Positions 1-8,683 of a DNA stretch of 64,000 nucleotides are shown piece after piece. Each line of letters begins with the position of its first letter. Positions within the stretch are counted from its first letter, which is position 1. The position numbers were made by a program, and so were the translations under genes. The notes under the pieces are model-generated. The model was not told where the DNA came from, did not search any database, and was given only the letters and a program-made list of their open reading frames with translations. The DNA lies in assembly GCF_008364795.1 (NCBI RefSeq), contig NZ_VTTM01000009.1:1-64000 (forward strand). Reading direction: 5' to 3'. Source of the stretch: Azospirillum oryzae (GTDB taxonomy: Bacteria > Pseudomonadota > Alphaproteobacteria > Azospirillales > Azospirillaceae).

Positions 1-131
1 TCGGCCTCATCACGCTGACGGCGCATCGCATCGCCATCGCAAGGCGCATGGTCAACCAGTATCCGTGGCTCTATGAGCGCGCCGGACCCTTCGGCTGGCG
101 CGACCGGACTGGCATCGGTGCCGGAGAATAA
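1..131 (+). CDS. C-terminal end of an unknown protein (5' truncated)
   Basis: An open frame enters from the left edge (first complete codon at base 3) and ends at a TAA at 129-131. The 42 visible residues include a basic stretch (AHRIAIARRMVNQYPWLYE) and end in GAGE. No domain can be recognised from this tail, so no function is given. It runs in the same direction as the binding-protein gene that follows, but the 173-bp gap with two hairpins argues for a separate transcript. Confidence 0.5.
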   Translation, partial: GLITLTAHRIAIARRMVNQYPWLYERAGPFGWRDRTGIGAGE

Positions 132-214
132 GACAACAGAAATAGACCGTACGGCTGATTGGTGCCCGCGAAACTGTCGCACCGTGCGCCACTTGGGGTA
201 TGGTATTCTGGAAA

Positions 215-252
215 CCGCCGGAGGGGACCCGGCGGCAAGGCCCGCAAGGGCC
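215..252 (+). promoter_or_regulatory. Two adjacent hairpins in the leader of the LivK-type gene
   Basis: CCGCCGG (215-221) pairs with CCGGCGG (229-235). Directly after it, GGCCC (239-243) pairs with GGGCC (248-252). No T-run follows, so this is not a textbook intrinsic terminator. It may insulate the upstream gene or shape the 5' leader of the binding-protein mRNA. What is seen is the pairing; the role is inference. Confidence 0.35.
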
Positions 253-304
253 GGGGGTATGTTGCAACAGGGACCACTTCATAGAACAGGGAGCAAGCAC
301 ACCC

Positions 305-1405
305 ATGAAATTCAAGCTGTCCCTTCTCGCCGCGATCGCGGCGACCGCGCTCTCCGCCACGGCCGCCAAGGCCGACATCGCGGTGGCCACCGCCGGCCCG
401 ATCACCGGCCAATACGCCACCTTCGGCGAGCAGATGAAGAAGGGCATGGAGCAGGCCGTCGCGGACATCAATGCCGCCGGCGGTGTCCTGGGCCAGAAGC
501 TGAAGCTGGAGGTCGGTGACGACGCCTGCGATCCGAAGCAGGCCGTCGCCGTCGCCAACCAGCTGGCCAAGGCCGGTGTGAAGTTCGTGGCCGGCCACTT
601 CTGCTCGGGCTCGTCGATCCCGGCCAGCCAGGTCTATGCCGAGGAAGGCATGCTGCAGATCTCCCCGGCTTCGACCAACCCGAAGCTGACCGAGCAGGGC
701 CTGAAGAACGTCTTCCGCGTCTGCGGCCGTGACGACCAGCAGGGCCTGATCGCCGGCAAGTATCTGCTGGACAAGTTCAAGGGCAAGAACGTCGCCATCC
801 TGCACGACAAGTCGGCCTACGGTAAGGGTCTGGCCGACGAGACGCAGAAGGCGCTGAACGCCGGCGGCCAGAAGGAAGCCATCTACGAAGCCTATACGGC
901 CGGTGAGAAGGACTATTCCGCTCTGGTGTCGAAGCTGAAGCAGGCGAATGTCGACGCCGTCTACATCGGTGGTTACCACACCGAGGCCGGCCTGATCGCC
1001 CGCCAGATGAAGGACCAGGGCCTGAAGGCCACCATCGTGTCGGGTGACGCGCTGGTGACCAACGAATACTGGGCCATCACCGGCGACGCCGGCGAGGACA
1101 CCATGATGACCTTCGGTCCGGATCCGCGCGAGAAGCCGACCGCCAAGGCCGTCGTGGAGACGTTCCGCAAGGCCGGTTACGAGCCGGAAGGCTACACCCT
1201 GTACACCTATGCCGCTCTCCAGATCTGGGCGGACGCGGTGAAGCAGGCGAAGTCGACCGATGCGGCCAAGGTCGCCGAAGTCATGCGCAAGGGCAACTAC
1301 GACACCGTCATCGGCAAGATCGGCTTCGATGCCAAGGGCGACGTCACCAGCCCGGCCTATGTCTGGTACAAGTGGCACAACGGCCAGTACGCCGAAGTGA
1401 AGTAA
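305..1405 (+). CDS. Branched-chain amino acid ABC transporter substrate-binding protein (LivK-like)
   Basis: A 366-aa periplasmic binding protein. Residues 1-22 form a Sec signal peptide (MKFKLSLLAAIAATALSATA, cleavage near AKA-D). The mature part starts with the family-typical IAVATAGPITGQYATFGEQM and carries a lobe-1 ligand-loop stretch, CSGSSIPASQVYAEE. This is the Leu/Ile/Val-binding family of type I periplasmic proteins, which hand branched-chain amino acids or related compounds to LivHMGF-type permeases. The ATG at 305 is chosen because AGGGAG (288-293) sits 11 bases upstream and the signal peptide starts there; an upstream in-frame start would add a non-signal extension. No permease or ATPase genes lie next to it, so its partner transporter must be encoded elsewhere. 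The actual ligand cannot be read from sequence. Confidence 0.92.
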   Translation: MKFKLSLLAAIAATALSATAAKADIAVATAGPITGQYATFGEQMKKGMEQAVADINAAGGVLGQKLKLEVGDDACDPKQAVAVANQLAKAGVKFVAGHFCSGSSIPASQVYAEEGMLQISPASTNPKLTEQGLKNVFRVCGRDDQQGLIAGKYLLDKFKGKNVAILHDKSAYGKGLADETQKALNAGGQKEAIYEAYTAGEKDYSALVSKLKQANVDAVYIGGYHTEAGLIARQMKDQGLKATIVSGDALVTNEYWAITGDAGEDTMMTFGPDPREKPTAKAVVETFRKAGYEPEGYTLYTYAALQIWADAVKQAKSTDAAKVAEVMRKGNYDTVIGKIGFDAKGDVTSPAYVWYKWHNGQYAEVK

Positions 1406-1433
1406 GCGAAACGCATCAGCGTTCCGTGGAAAG

Positions 1434-1460
1434 GGGTCGGCACTTCGTGCCGGCCCTTTT
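1434..1460 (+). terminator. Intrinsic terminator after the LivK-type gene
   Basis: A 10-bp stem with one G-T wobble (GGGTCGGCAC at 1434-1443 with GTGCCGGCCC at 1447-1456) has a TTC-type tight loop and is followed directly by TTTTTCTTT. It lies 29 bases after the stop codon and is one of the clearest terminators in the window. Confidence 0.85.
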
Positions 1461-1550
1461 TCTTTGGAAATCGACGGGAGGTTTTGCTGCCCGACCGACA
1501 ATGCCGCGGCGGCACCGCGGCCTTGCCCGGAAACGGGTCAGGGAAACGGG

Positions 1551-1832
1551 TCAGGGAATAGGTCGGGGAACATGCGCGACGTGGTGCTGGGCCACGGCCG
1601 GTTGCGCCGCGGCAATAGCCGGGGAGGAGAGCCCGGTCGCCACACGCCCGCCCGACTGCTCGCTGAGCAGCCGCTCGGAGGTGCGCATCACCTCCCGCCA
1701 AAAGGCGGCGGCACGGGTGTGATTGGCGGCCGTGAGTTCGACAAGACGAACGCGGCTCATTCGAATCGCGGTCTCGCCCAGTTCATCAACCAGGCGGGTC
1801 GCGAAGACAAGCACGTCGAGATCGGTGTTCAT
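1551..1832 (-). CDS. Small hypothetical protein (93 aa)
   Basis: A predicted helical soluble protein with a central WREVMRTSERLLSEQ stretch and an Ala/Pro/His-rich tail. The ATG at 1832 gives a sensible start (MNTDLDVLVFATRLVDELG), while more upstream starts add a Cys/Trp-rich sequence that does not look coded. No strong ribosome-binding site is visible before it. It has no recognisable domain. It is convergent with the LivK-type gene and separated from it by a terminator. Confidence 0.5.
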   Translation of the reverse strand: MNTDLDVLVFATRLVDELGETAIRMSRVRLVELTAANHTRAAAFWREVMRTSERLLSEQSGGRVATGLSSPAIAAAQPAVAQHHVAHVPRPIP

Positions 1833-2060
1833 GACGCATATGAACCCACAGCCGCAGACTTTGTTCCACCTTGAAACCGCACTGCGGCAAAGGGTCATCG
1901 GGGGTGCCACCGTCGTGCGGCACTGCGACAGCGCATATGCAGCATCGGCAAAGGGTCACCGAACGGACACTCGCCACGGCAGGGGGGTTTTGTGCTTCAA
2001 TGGCGCCCTTCGCGGCGACCGTGACGGCCGCCGGTATGGGACGGGTTTTGGAGAACGAAG

Positions 2061-2267
2061 ATGCGCAGGAAGCGCGAGGTGGTTGAGGGACAGATTTATC
2101 GCAAGCTGTCCCCCAGCGGTGGCTATTGGGAAGTGATCGCCATCCGCAAGGACGGCATGGGCACCCAGCATGCCCAGATGAAACGCACCGACGACCCGAA
2201 GACGCTGAAGACCCTGTCGGTGGCGACCCTGCTCGATCCCCACGAGTTCGAGATCGTAACCGAGTGA
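2061..2267 (+). CDS. Small hypothetical protein (68 aa)
   Basis: A compact charged protein with alternating hydrophobic residues (GGYWEVIAIRKDGMG, then FEIVTE at the end), suggesting a small beta-rich fold. A TTGGAGA Shine-Dalgarno lies about 8-10 bases before the ATG. It has no signal peptide, membrane segment or cysteine. Family and function are not recognised. It stands alone between two genes on the other strand. Confidence 0.65.
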   Translation: MRRKREVVEGQIYRKLSPSGGYWEVIAIRKDGMGTQHAQMKRTDDPKTLKTLSVATLLDPHEFEIVTE

Positions 2268-2289
2268 TCGCCGTACCAAGTGATCGCCG

Positions 2290-3372
2290 TCAGGCCGGAC
2301 CCGTGACATCCGGCCGGCGGTAAAGGTCGGCGGCCGGCATTCCGTCATGCCGTCCGGCCAGCCGCTCCAGCCGCCCCTTGCCGATCAGGTGGTTGAGGTG
2401 CGCCACCGCCTCGCCCACGGCGAAGAGCATCTGCTGCGGGTCGAGCGGACGCGGGAACAGCGCCCGCGTCACCGCGGCCGCGGTCTGCGGTTCCGCACAT
2501 AGCGTTTCGATCTCGGCCAGACGCTCCGCATGGTGCCGGGCCAGATCCCCGGCGCGCCGGTGCAGGCCGTGGAAAGGGCGCCCATGCGAGGGCAGGACCA
2601 GTGTGTCCGCCGGCAGGGCGCTCCACCCTTCCAGGCTGGCGAGATAGTCGGCGAGCGGATCGGCGTCCGGCTCCGATGGCCAGACGCTGATGTTCGGACT
2701 GATCCGCGGCAGGATCTGGTCGCCGGAAATCAACAGGTCCGGACCGGCCGCGTCGGCCGGACGGTGCAGGCTGACCGGCTCCGCCGTGTGGCCGCTGCCG
2801 CCGATCACCGTCCAATCGCGGTCGCCCACCCGCAGCCGGTCGCCGGCCCGCAGGCGGGTCAGCGTCGCCGGCACCGCCGGCACCCCGCGGCTGTAGGCCC
2901 CCTTGCGGGCGAGCAGGGATGCCAGCACCTCCTCATCGAGCCCGCAGCGGCGGTAGAAACGCTCGACCACTGCGTCGGCGGCGGCATCGTTGCCTGCGGA
3001 CAGGGTGCGGGCGAACAGCCACTCGGTCAACGAGGTGGCGAAGCCGGCGCCGGTCCGCTCCACCAGCCAGGCGGCGGCGCCGATGTGGTCGGGATGGAAA
3101 TGCGTCGCCACCACCCGCTCGACCGGACGCCCGCCCAGCGCATCGCGCAGCAGGCCCTTCCACACCGCGCGGCTGCGCGGATCGCCCAGACCGCAGTCGA
3201 CCAGCGTCCAGCCGGCCGCCCCGCCGTCGAGCGCCCAGACATTGATGTGGTCGAGCTGGAAGGGCAGGGACAGCCGGATCCACAGCACGCCCGACACCAC
3301 CTCCTGCCATCCGCCGGGATCGGGGGTGGCGCAGAGGGGGTAATCGACCGATCCGTCCGGGGTAGATGTCAT
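2290..3372 (-). CDS. MBL-fold metallo-hydrolase
   Basis: A 360-aa cytoplasmic protein of the metallo-beta-lactamase superfamily. The zinc motif THFHPDH (His91, His93, Asp95, His96) is intact, followed by a GHTAEPVSL segment and an SGDQILPRISPN metal-site Asp. The C-terminal half has the helical extension (PSHGRPFHGLHRRAGDLARHH) seen in RNase Z/LACTB2-like hydrolases that process small thioester or lactone-type substrates. The substrate cannot be assigned. The ATG at 3372 is chosen because GGACAGG lies 8-14 bases upstream; an in-frame ATG at 3393 and a TTG at 3402 are alternatives. It is divergent from the OmpA-like gene across a 213-bp region. Confidence 0.85.
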   Translation of the reverse strand: MTSTPDGSVDYPLCATPDPGGWQEVVSGVLWIRLSLPFQLDHINVWALDGGAAGWTLVDCGLGDPRSRAVWKGLLRDALGGRPVERVVATHFHPDHIGAAAWLVERTGAGFATSLTEWLFARTLSAGNDAAADAVVERFYRRCGLDEEVLASLLARKGAYSRGVPAVPATLTRLRAGDRLRVGDRDWTVIGGSGHTAEPVSLHRPADAAGPDLLISGDQILPRISPNISVWPSEPDADPLADYLASLEGWSALPADTLVLPSHGRPFHGLHRRAGDLARHHAERLAEIETLCAEPQTAAAVTRALFPRPLDPQQMLFAVGEAVAHLNHLIGKGRLERLAGRHDGMPAADLYRRPDVTGPA

Positions 3373-3585
3373 TGCGCTGCCTGTCCAAGCCATTGTTATC
3401 AAAAGAGAAAATGCCCCTATTTCCGCTGAGGCAAATCTGCAACAGCAAAGATGGGCTTGCTGGGCCGGGATTGGAAGGCGGGCCGACCGATTCCATTGTC
3501 GGAGCCGGAGCCCGTTCTGTCACGCACTTCGCCGCAGGCCGGGACGTCCCGATCCGCCAACGCCGTCAACGATGGGAACAAGAAC

Positions 3586-4629
3586 ATGACGATGCGTGGG
3601 ATTTTGCTGGGCACGGCACTGACCGTCGCCATTCCTTCACTGGCCGTCCCGACCGCTGCCTTTGCCGGTACGGAAGGCTTTTATGTCGGCGCGGGGGCCG
3701 GCGTGAACTGGACCGAGGATGCCGACCTTGGCAGCTATCCGGCTCCTGGCCTGGGCCTGAAGGAGGAATTCAAGATCGGCGGCATCGGCGACCTGTCGGT
3801 CGGCTACGCCACCGCGATGGGCCTGCGCGCCGAGCTGGAGGCCGCCTGGCGGTGGCGCAACAGCATCGACAGCACCAGCAGCGCCACCCCCGGCCTGAAC
3901 GGTCTGGGCGGCAGGATGAGTTCGGTCGCCTTCATGGGCAACCTGCTGTACGACATCGACATCGGTCTGCCGATCACCCCCTATATCGGCGCCGGTGCCG
4001 GTATCGCCGGCGTGAAGCAGTCGCTGAACGGCGCCAGCGACCGCGATTGGGTCTTCGCCTATCAGGGCATCGTCGGCGCGTCCTATGCGATCAACGACAA
4101 TGTGGCGCTGACGCTGGACTACCGTTACTTCGCCACCGTCGATCCGGAGTTCGAGCTGGGTCCGGTGACCTCCAAGGGCGAGTACCACAACCACACCATC
4201 CTGGCCGGCCTGCGTTACACCTTCGGCGGTCCGTCGCGGGCGACGCCGGTCGCCGCCCCGGCCCCGGCCGCGCCGCCGATGGCGGCCCAGCCGCAGAGCG
4301 AGTATCAGGTGTTCTTCGATTGGGACAAGTCGGCGATCACGCCGAATTCCGACAAGATCATCGCCGATGCGGCAGAGGGAGCCAGCCGTGCCCGCGCCGT
4401 CCGCATCCAGGTGATCGGCCACACCGACACCTCGGGTTCGCCGTCCTACAACCAGAAGCTCTCGATGCGCCGGGCCGAGGCGGTGCGTCAGTCGCTGATC
4501 AGGCACGGCACGCCGGCCAACATCATCACGATCGAAGGTGTCGGCGAAAACCAGCTGATGGTCCCCACCGGTCCGAACGTGCGCGAGCCGTCGAACCGCC
4601 GGGCCCAGATCATGATCAAGATCTCCTGA
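3586..4629 (+). CDS. OmpA-family outer membrane protein with N-terminal beta-barrel
   Basis: A 347-aa envelope protein. Residues 1-27 are a Sec signal peptide ending in AAFA. Residues about 28-218 look like an eight-stranded barrel (FYVGAGAGVNW start, alternating aromatic strands, ending GLRYTFGG). A Pro/Ala linker (about 220-236) leads to an OmpA-C peptidoglycan-binding domain with GHTDTSGS, NQKLSMRRAEAV and EPSNRRAQI, the residues that bind diaminopimelate. It should anchor the outer membrane to the cell wall and may act as a small porin. The start is the ATG that begins the signal peptide; upstream in-frame codons add non-signal sequence. Confidence 0.93.
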   Translation: MTMRGILLGTALTVAIPSLAVPTAAFAGTEGFYVGAGAGVNWTEDADLGSYPAPGLGLKEEFKIGGIGDLSVGYATAMGLRAELEAAWRWRNSIDSTSSATPGLNGLGGRMSSVAFMGNLLYDIDIGLPITPYIGAGAGIAGVKQSLNGASDRDWVFAYQGIVGASYAINDNVALTLDYRYFATVDPEFELGPVTSKGEYHNHTILAGLRYTFGGPSRATPVAAPAPAAPPMAAQPQSEYQVFFDWDKSAITPNSDKIIADAAEGASRARAVRIQVIGHTDTSGSPSYNQKLSMRRAEAVRQSLIRHGTPANIITIEGVGENQLMVPTGPNVREPSNRRAQIMIKIS

Positions 4630-4784
4630 CCGGTGACTGGGGGAGGGGCTGGCGCCTCTCCCCCGGCGAGCGGCCGTGATCCTTGCGGGATTGCTGCCGC
4701 CGGACGTGCGAAGGAGGTAGCGCGGACCGTTGCGTCAGCGTATGACGGTGCGGTACTCCAGGCATCTTCGGTCCGAGACGTTAC

Positions 4785-5453
4785 ATGCAGGTTCTGATCG
4801 CCGACGATCATTCCATCGTCCGCAGCGGCTTGACCCATCTGGTGGGTGAACTGGACGAGCAGGCCACCGTGGTGGCCGCCACCAGCTTCAGCCAGTTGAA
4901 CGCCATCCTCGACACGTCGATGCAGGACGGGGGGAGCGCGTTCGACCTGATCGTCATGGATTTGCGCATGCCGGGCTTGGGCGGGCTCGACGATGTCGAG
5001 GCGCTGGTCAAGCGGGTGGCGCCGGTGCCGGTCGCCATCTTCTCGATGATCGAGTCGCCGGACGAGATGCGCGCCGTGCTGTCGCGGGGCGTCCGAGCCT
5101 TCATTCCGAAATCGACCGACGACGTGCTGGTGGTGAACATCCTGCGGCTGGTGATGGCCGGCGGATCCTATGTGCCGCCGGTGCTGGGCATGCCGGGGGC
5201 GGCGGTTCCGGCTGCCGCGGCGACCGCGCGCGGCGCGGCACCCAGCATCTTCGACGGGCTGACCCGCCGGCAGTTGGAGGTGCTGGACCTGCTGGCCCAG
5301 GGACTGTCCAACCAGGAGATCGGCGAACGGCTGGGGCTGAACCTGTCCACCGTGAAGACCCACGTCACCGGCGTCCTGAAGGCGCTGGGCGTCGGCAGCC
5401 GCACCCAGGCGGTGCTGCTGGTCAAGGAATCGGGGCGCGACCGGCTGGTCTGA
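4785..5453 (+). CDS. NarL/FixJ-type response regulator
   Basis: 222 aa. The receiver domain (1-120) has the acidic pair D7/D8, phospho-acceptor D59 (VMDLRMPG) and conserved K109. A Pro/Ala linker (about 137-157) precedes a LuxR-type helix-turn-helix (about 163-207, LTRRQLEVLDLLAQGLSNQEIG, with STVKTH in the recognition helix). It is a DNA-binding transcription regulator driven by phosphorylation. No histidine kinase is adjacent, so the cognate kinase is unknown. It ends 6 bases from the convergent PPC-like gene. Confidence 0.92.
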   Translation: MQVLIADDHSIVRSGLTHLVGELDEQATVVAATSFSQLNAILDTSMQDGGSAFDLIVMDLRMPGLGGLDDVEALVKRVAPVPVAIFSMIESPDEMRAVLSRGVRAFIPKSTDDVLVVNILRLVMAGGSYVPPVLGMPGAAVPAAAATARGAAPSIFDGLTRRQLEVLDLLAQGLSNQEIGERLGLNLSTVKTHVTGVLKALGVGSRTQAVLLVKESGRDRLV

Positions 5454-5459
5454 CCCGCG

Positions 5460-6179
5460 CTACAGGATGGCGTTCAGCAGCGATCCGCGGCCGCCATAGC
5501 TGGAGCCGGAGCCGCCGAGCAGCATCGAAGCGGGGTTGGGCGAGGCGCTGCCGGCGCCGAGGATCGAGGCCAGGCCCTGCAGCTTGGTGTTGCCGCCGAA
5601 GGGGTTCTCGCCCTTGGCCGGCTGCTTGGCGATGGTGTCGTAATCTTTGCTGTAATTGCCCATGCGCAGCTGGACGCCATAGCTCTTTGCGTCCTTGACC
5701 GGCACGTCCTTGTCGCGGGCGATGCGCAGCGTGTAGTCGCCCTTGTCGAGGGTTAGCTGTCCCGATTTCAGCTTCTGGAAGGCGTCATAGCCGGCACCTG
5801 CATCCTTGTTGCTGTCGGCGATGACCTTGCCGCCGCGGTCCATCAACTGCAGCCGGACCCCGGCATCGCCCACCGTGCCGAGCGTCGCGGCGCCGGAGGT
5901 GGTCACGTTGAACTTGTAGAAATCGGCGGGATCATTTGAGGTCAGCGAGCTGAAGACGTTCAGGCGGCTGCTGTCTTTGACCAGCGTTCCGATGTTCGTC
6001 GCGAAGGGAGCGGCGTTCATCGCCGACTTGTTGACGGTCTGCTCGTATTCCTGGACCTTGCCGGTCGCGCCGCCATTGCCCGCCGCCTGCTGCTGCACGC
6101 GCTTGACAGCGGCGTCGATCGACTGCTGCAGGCTCTGGGCCATGCCGCCGATATCGGCGTAACTGGACAGGCTGACCAT
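5460..6179 (-). CDS. Protein with a PPC-like beta domain, no signal peptide
   Basis: 239 aa. The N-terminal ~60 residues are helical and Gln/Ala-rich (AQSLQQSIDAAVKRVQQQ). Residues about 78-175 look like a bacterial pre-peptidase C-terminal (PPC) beta-sandwich: NDPADFYKFNV, LQLMDRGGKVIADSN, GDYTLRIAR. The last 60 residues are Gly/Ser-rich and end in a hydrophobic SLLNAIL. PPC domains normally sit on secreted proteins, but no Sec or Tat signal is seen, so type I secretion is a possibility (inference). The ATG at 6179 has an excellent GAGGGAG Shine-Dalgarno, which rules out the longer in-frame extension. Confidence 0.72.
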   Translation of the reverse strand: MVSLSSYADIGGMAQSLQQSIDAAVKRVQQQAAGNGGATGKVQEYEQTVNKSAMNAAPFATNIGTLVKDSSRLNVFSSLTSNDPADFYKFNVTTSGAATLGTVGDAGVRLQLMDRGGKVIADSNKDAGAGYDAFQKLKSGQLTLDKGDYTLRIARDKDVPVKDAKSYGVQLRMGNYSKDYDTIAKQPAKGENPFGGNTKLQGLASILGAGSASPNPASMLLGGSGSSYGGRGSLLNAIL

Positions 6180-6369
6180 GGTGCGCTCCCTCTTCCCGCA
6201 TTCCCGGAAAGGAATGATGGACGAAGGGGTTGCAGGATGCGGGCCAGAGCCAAGTGCTTGATAAAGAATGAAGTTGGGCTGCGACCGCCATGACGGGCGG
6301 CAATTCCGGTCCCGTGGGGCGGCAGGATTTTCCCATCGGGGCGGCAGGGTCGGCCGCCCCGGCTCCCCT

Positions 6370-7776
6370 CTACACGATGGACAGCATCGCCGCTGCCGGC
6401 GCGTCGATGGCATCGGCCAGCGCGCGCAGGCCGCGGGCGGCCTCGTCGCGGCTGCGCGGCATGCACAGGCCGACGCGAACCGCATGGGGGGCACTGGCGC
6501 GGCCGACGGCGAAGGAATCGGCGCCGGTGACGATCACCCCGCGGCGGCGGGCCTCGCCGATGAAGTCCTCGCGCCGCCAGGGTTCGGGCAGGACCAGCCA
6601 CAGATGCTGGGCCGCCGGATGGCCGTAGACCGTCTCGGCCGGCAGGATGGAGCGGGCGAGCCGCTGGCGGGCCAGGTCCTCCTCCCGCTGGGTCGCGACG
6701 ATGCGGTCGGCGGTGCCGTCCTGGATCCAGCGCGCCGCGACCTCCGCCGGCAGGGCGGGGGCGGAATATTGCAGGGCGCGGATGGCGGTCTCGACGCGGG
6801 AGCGCAGTTCCGGCGGCGCGACGACGAAGCCCAGCCGCAGCCCGGCGGCGAGGCTTTTCGACACGCTGGACACATAGAGGGTGATGTCGGGCGCCATGGT
6901 CTGCATCGGCACGGCATCCGGCACCATGAAGCCGAACACGTCGTCCTCGATCACGATCACGCCATAGCGGCGGGCGATCTCCACGATCTCGCGGCGGCGG
7001 GCGGCGGGCATGACGACCGCCGTCGGATTCTGCAGGGTCGGCACCAGATAGACCGCCTTCGGCCCCAGCCGGCGGCAGGCGCTGTCGAAGGCGTCGGGCA
7101 CCAGCCCGTGTTCGTCGATGGCCACACCTTCCAGGTGATAGCCCTGGGTGGCGGCCAGCGCCTTGGTGCCGATGTTGGTCAGCCGTTCCGCCAGGATGAC
7201 GTCGCCGGGGCGGGCGACGGCGGCCAGCGCCACGGCCAGCGCGTTCTGCGCACCGGTGGTCAGCAGCACCGAGTCGGCGGTCGCCTTCACCCGGTGCTGG
7301 CGTTCCAGCCAGGACGCGGCGGCGGCGCGGTGGTCGGGCAGTCCGGCATGGGGGCCATAGCCGATCAGCGACGCGGCATGGCCGGAGGCGGCGATGGCCA
7401 TCAGCGTCTGACCGAATGTCTGCACCGCGACCGCATGTTCGGGATGGACCGTCGTCATGTTGACGATGGCCGGGCCGGCCGAAGTCTCGCCGGCCGGCGG
7501 CCAGCCGAGCGGCAGGGGGGTGGCCGGCGCCCGCTGGCCCTGGACGAAGGTGCCGCGCCCGACCTCGCCGCCGATCAATCCGCGCTTTTCCGCCTCGGTA
7601 TAGGCGCGCGTCACCGTGCCGACCGTCACGCCCAGGCGGAAGGCGAGGTCGCGGTGGGTCGGCAGCCGGGAGCCGACCGGCAGCACGCCGTCGGAGATGT
7701 CGTCGGCCAGCGCATCGGCGATGACGCGATAGAGCGGGCCGGGACGGCCCTCCAGGTTAGGGGTCCAATTTGTCAT
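6370..7776 (-). CDS. MocR-type GntR regulator with PLP-dependent aminotransferase domain
   Basis: 468 aa. An N-terminal GntR winged helix (about 12-78: LYRVIADALADDI, LPTHRDLAFRLGVTVGTVTRAY) is fused to a fold-type I aminotransferase domain whose PLP lysine is K307 in SVSKSLAAGLRLGFV. MocR proteins use PLP or an amino compound as a signal and usually control vitamin B6, GABA, taurine or amino-acid genes; the target here is unknown. The ATG at 7776 abuts a strong palindrome (7778-7799), so the mRNA may have a very short leader. It is divergent from an OmpR-type regulator. Confidence 0.9.
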   Translation of the reverse strand: MTNWTPNLEGRPGPLYRVIADALADDISDGVLPVGSRLPTHRDLAFRLGVTVGTVTRAYTEAEKRGLIGGEVGRGTFVQGQRAPATPLPLGWPPAGETSAGPAIVNMTTVHPEHAVAVQTFGQTLMAIAASGHAASLIGYGPHAGLPDHRAAAASWLERQHRVKATADSVLLTTGAQNALAVALAAVARPGDVILAERLTNIGTKALAATQGYHLEGVAIDEHGLVPDAFDSACRRLGPKAVYLVPTLQNPTAVVMPAARRREIVEIARRYGVIVIEDDVFGFMVPDAVPMQTMAPDITLYVSSVSKSLAAGLRLGFVVAPPELRSRVETAIRALQYSAPALPAEVAARWIQDGTADRIVATQREEDLARQRLARSILPAETVYGHPAAQHLWLVLPEPWRREDFIGEARRRGVIVTGADSFAVGRASAPHAVRVGLCMPRSRDEAARGLRALADAIDAPAAAMLSIV

Positions 7777-7777
7777 G

Positions 7778-7830
7778 GGGACAAATGTGGCATTGTCCCG
7801 ACCGACTGGCAAGGTCCGCGCGATTGTCCC
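7778..7830. promoter_or_regulatory. Probable operator of the MocR-type regulator
   Basis: GGGACAA (7778-7784) and TTGTCCC (7793-7799) form a perfect 7-bp inverted repeat with an 8-bp spacer, directly before the MocR-type start codon. A further TTGTCCC copy lies at 7824-7830, 31 bp on (about three helical turns). MocR proteins typically bind two or three such half-sites and repress themselves. Binding is inferred. Confidence 0.6.
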
Positions 7831-7980
7831 CGTCGGCAAGGCAGGAAGCAACCGAACAATCCGGAAACGCCTTGCGTAAGTCCGTTACGCTCCATCTTGT
7901 ATCACGTTTGAGGAACCGATAGCTTCGGTATGGGGCGTGGCAGACAATCCGCCACCCATCGCAGTGCGGCACGGGGGACA

Positions 7981-8676
7981 ATGCACACCATCGCGGTGGT
8001 CGACGACGATCCCATCACCCGCGAGACCCTGAAGGCCTACCTGGAAGGGGAGGGCTATCGGGTGATGCTGGCGCGGGACGGCGACCAGCTGTCGGCGCTG
8101 CTGGCGCGCGGAAGGGTCGACCTGCTGCTGCTGGACATCCGTCTGCCCGGCAAGGACGGTCTGGCGGTGACGCGGGAACTGCGGGCGACCTCCAACATCG
8201 GCATCATCCTGATCACCGGACGCTCCGACCGGCTGGACCGGTTGATCGGACTGGAACTGGGCGCCGACGACTACATCACCAAGCCGTTCGAGCCGCGCGA
8301 GATCCTCGCCCGCACCCGCAGTCTGCTGCGCCGCATCGTCCGGCCGACGCGACCGGCGGGCGGGCGGGTGAAGCGGTTCGACGGGTGGGAACTGCATCTG
8401 GACAAACGCCGCCTGCGCGATCCCCATGGCGAGGATGCGCGCCTGACCTCCGCCGAATTCGAACTGCTCGCCGCCTTCGTCGAGAATCCGGGGCGGGTGC
8501 TGAGCCGGGACGATCTGCTCGACCTCACCCTGCGCGGCGATTCGGTGCCCTACGACCGCTCCATCGACCGGCTCGTCCGCCGCCTGCGCCGGGTGGTGGA
8601 GCCCGATCCGGCCGATCCCAGCCGCATCGTCACCGTGCACGGCATGGGATACATGTTCCAGGCGGCGGTGGATTAG
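7981..8676 (+). CDS. OmpR/TorR-type response regulator
   Basis: 231 aa. Receiver domain with acidic triad D8-D10, phospho-acceptor D52 (LLLLDIRLPG) and K101 (DYITKPFEP). The C-terminal winged helix carries LTSAEFELLAAFVENPGRVLSR and ends VHGMGYMF, as in OmpR/TorR regulators. The ATG at 7981 follows a CGGGGGAC stretch acting as a Shine-Dalgarno; an in-frame ATG 51 bases upstream adds a sequence unlike a receiver start. No kinase is adjacent. Confidence 0.92.
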   Translation: MHTIAVVDDDPITRETLKAYLEGEGYRVMLARDGDQLSALLARGRVDLLLLDIRLPGKDGLAVTRELRATSNIGIILITGRSDRLDRLIGLELGADDYITKPFEPREILARTRSLLRRIVRPTRPAGGRVKRFDGWELHLDKRRLRDPHGEDARLTSAEFELLAAFVENPGRVLSRDDLLDLTLRGDSVPYDRSIDRLVRRLRRVVEPDPADPSRIVTVHGMGYMFQAAVD

Positions 8677-8683
8677 GCGGCGG

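Noticed and set aside
4639..4664. GGGGGAG/CTCCCCC stem after the OmpA-like gene as a terminator
   Set aside because: The stem is only 7 bp with a 12-base loop and no T-run.
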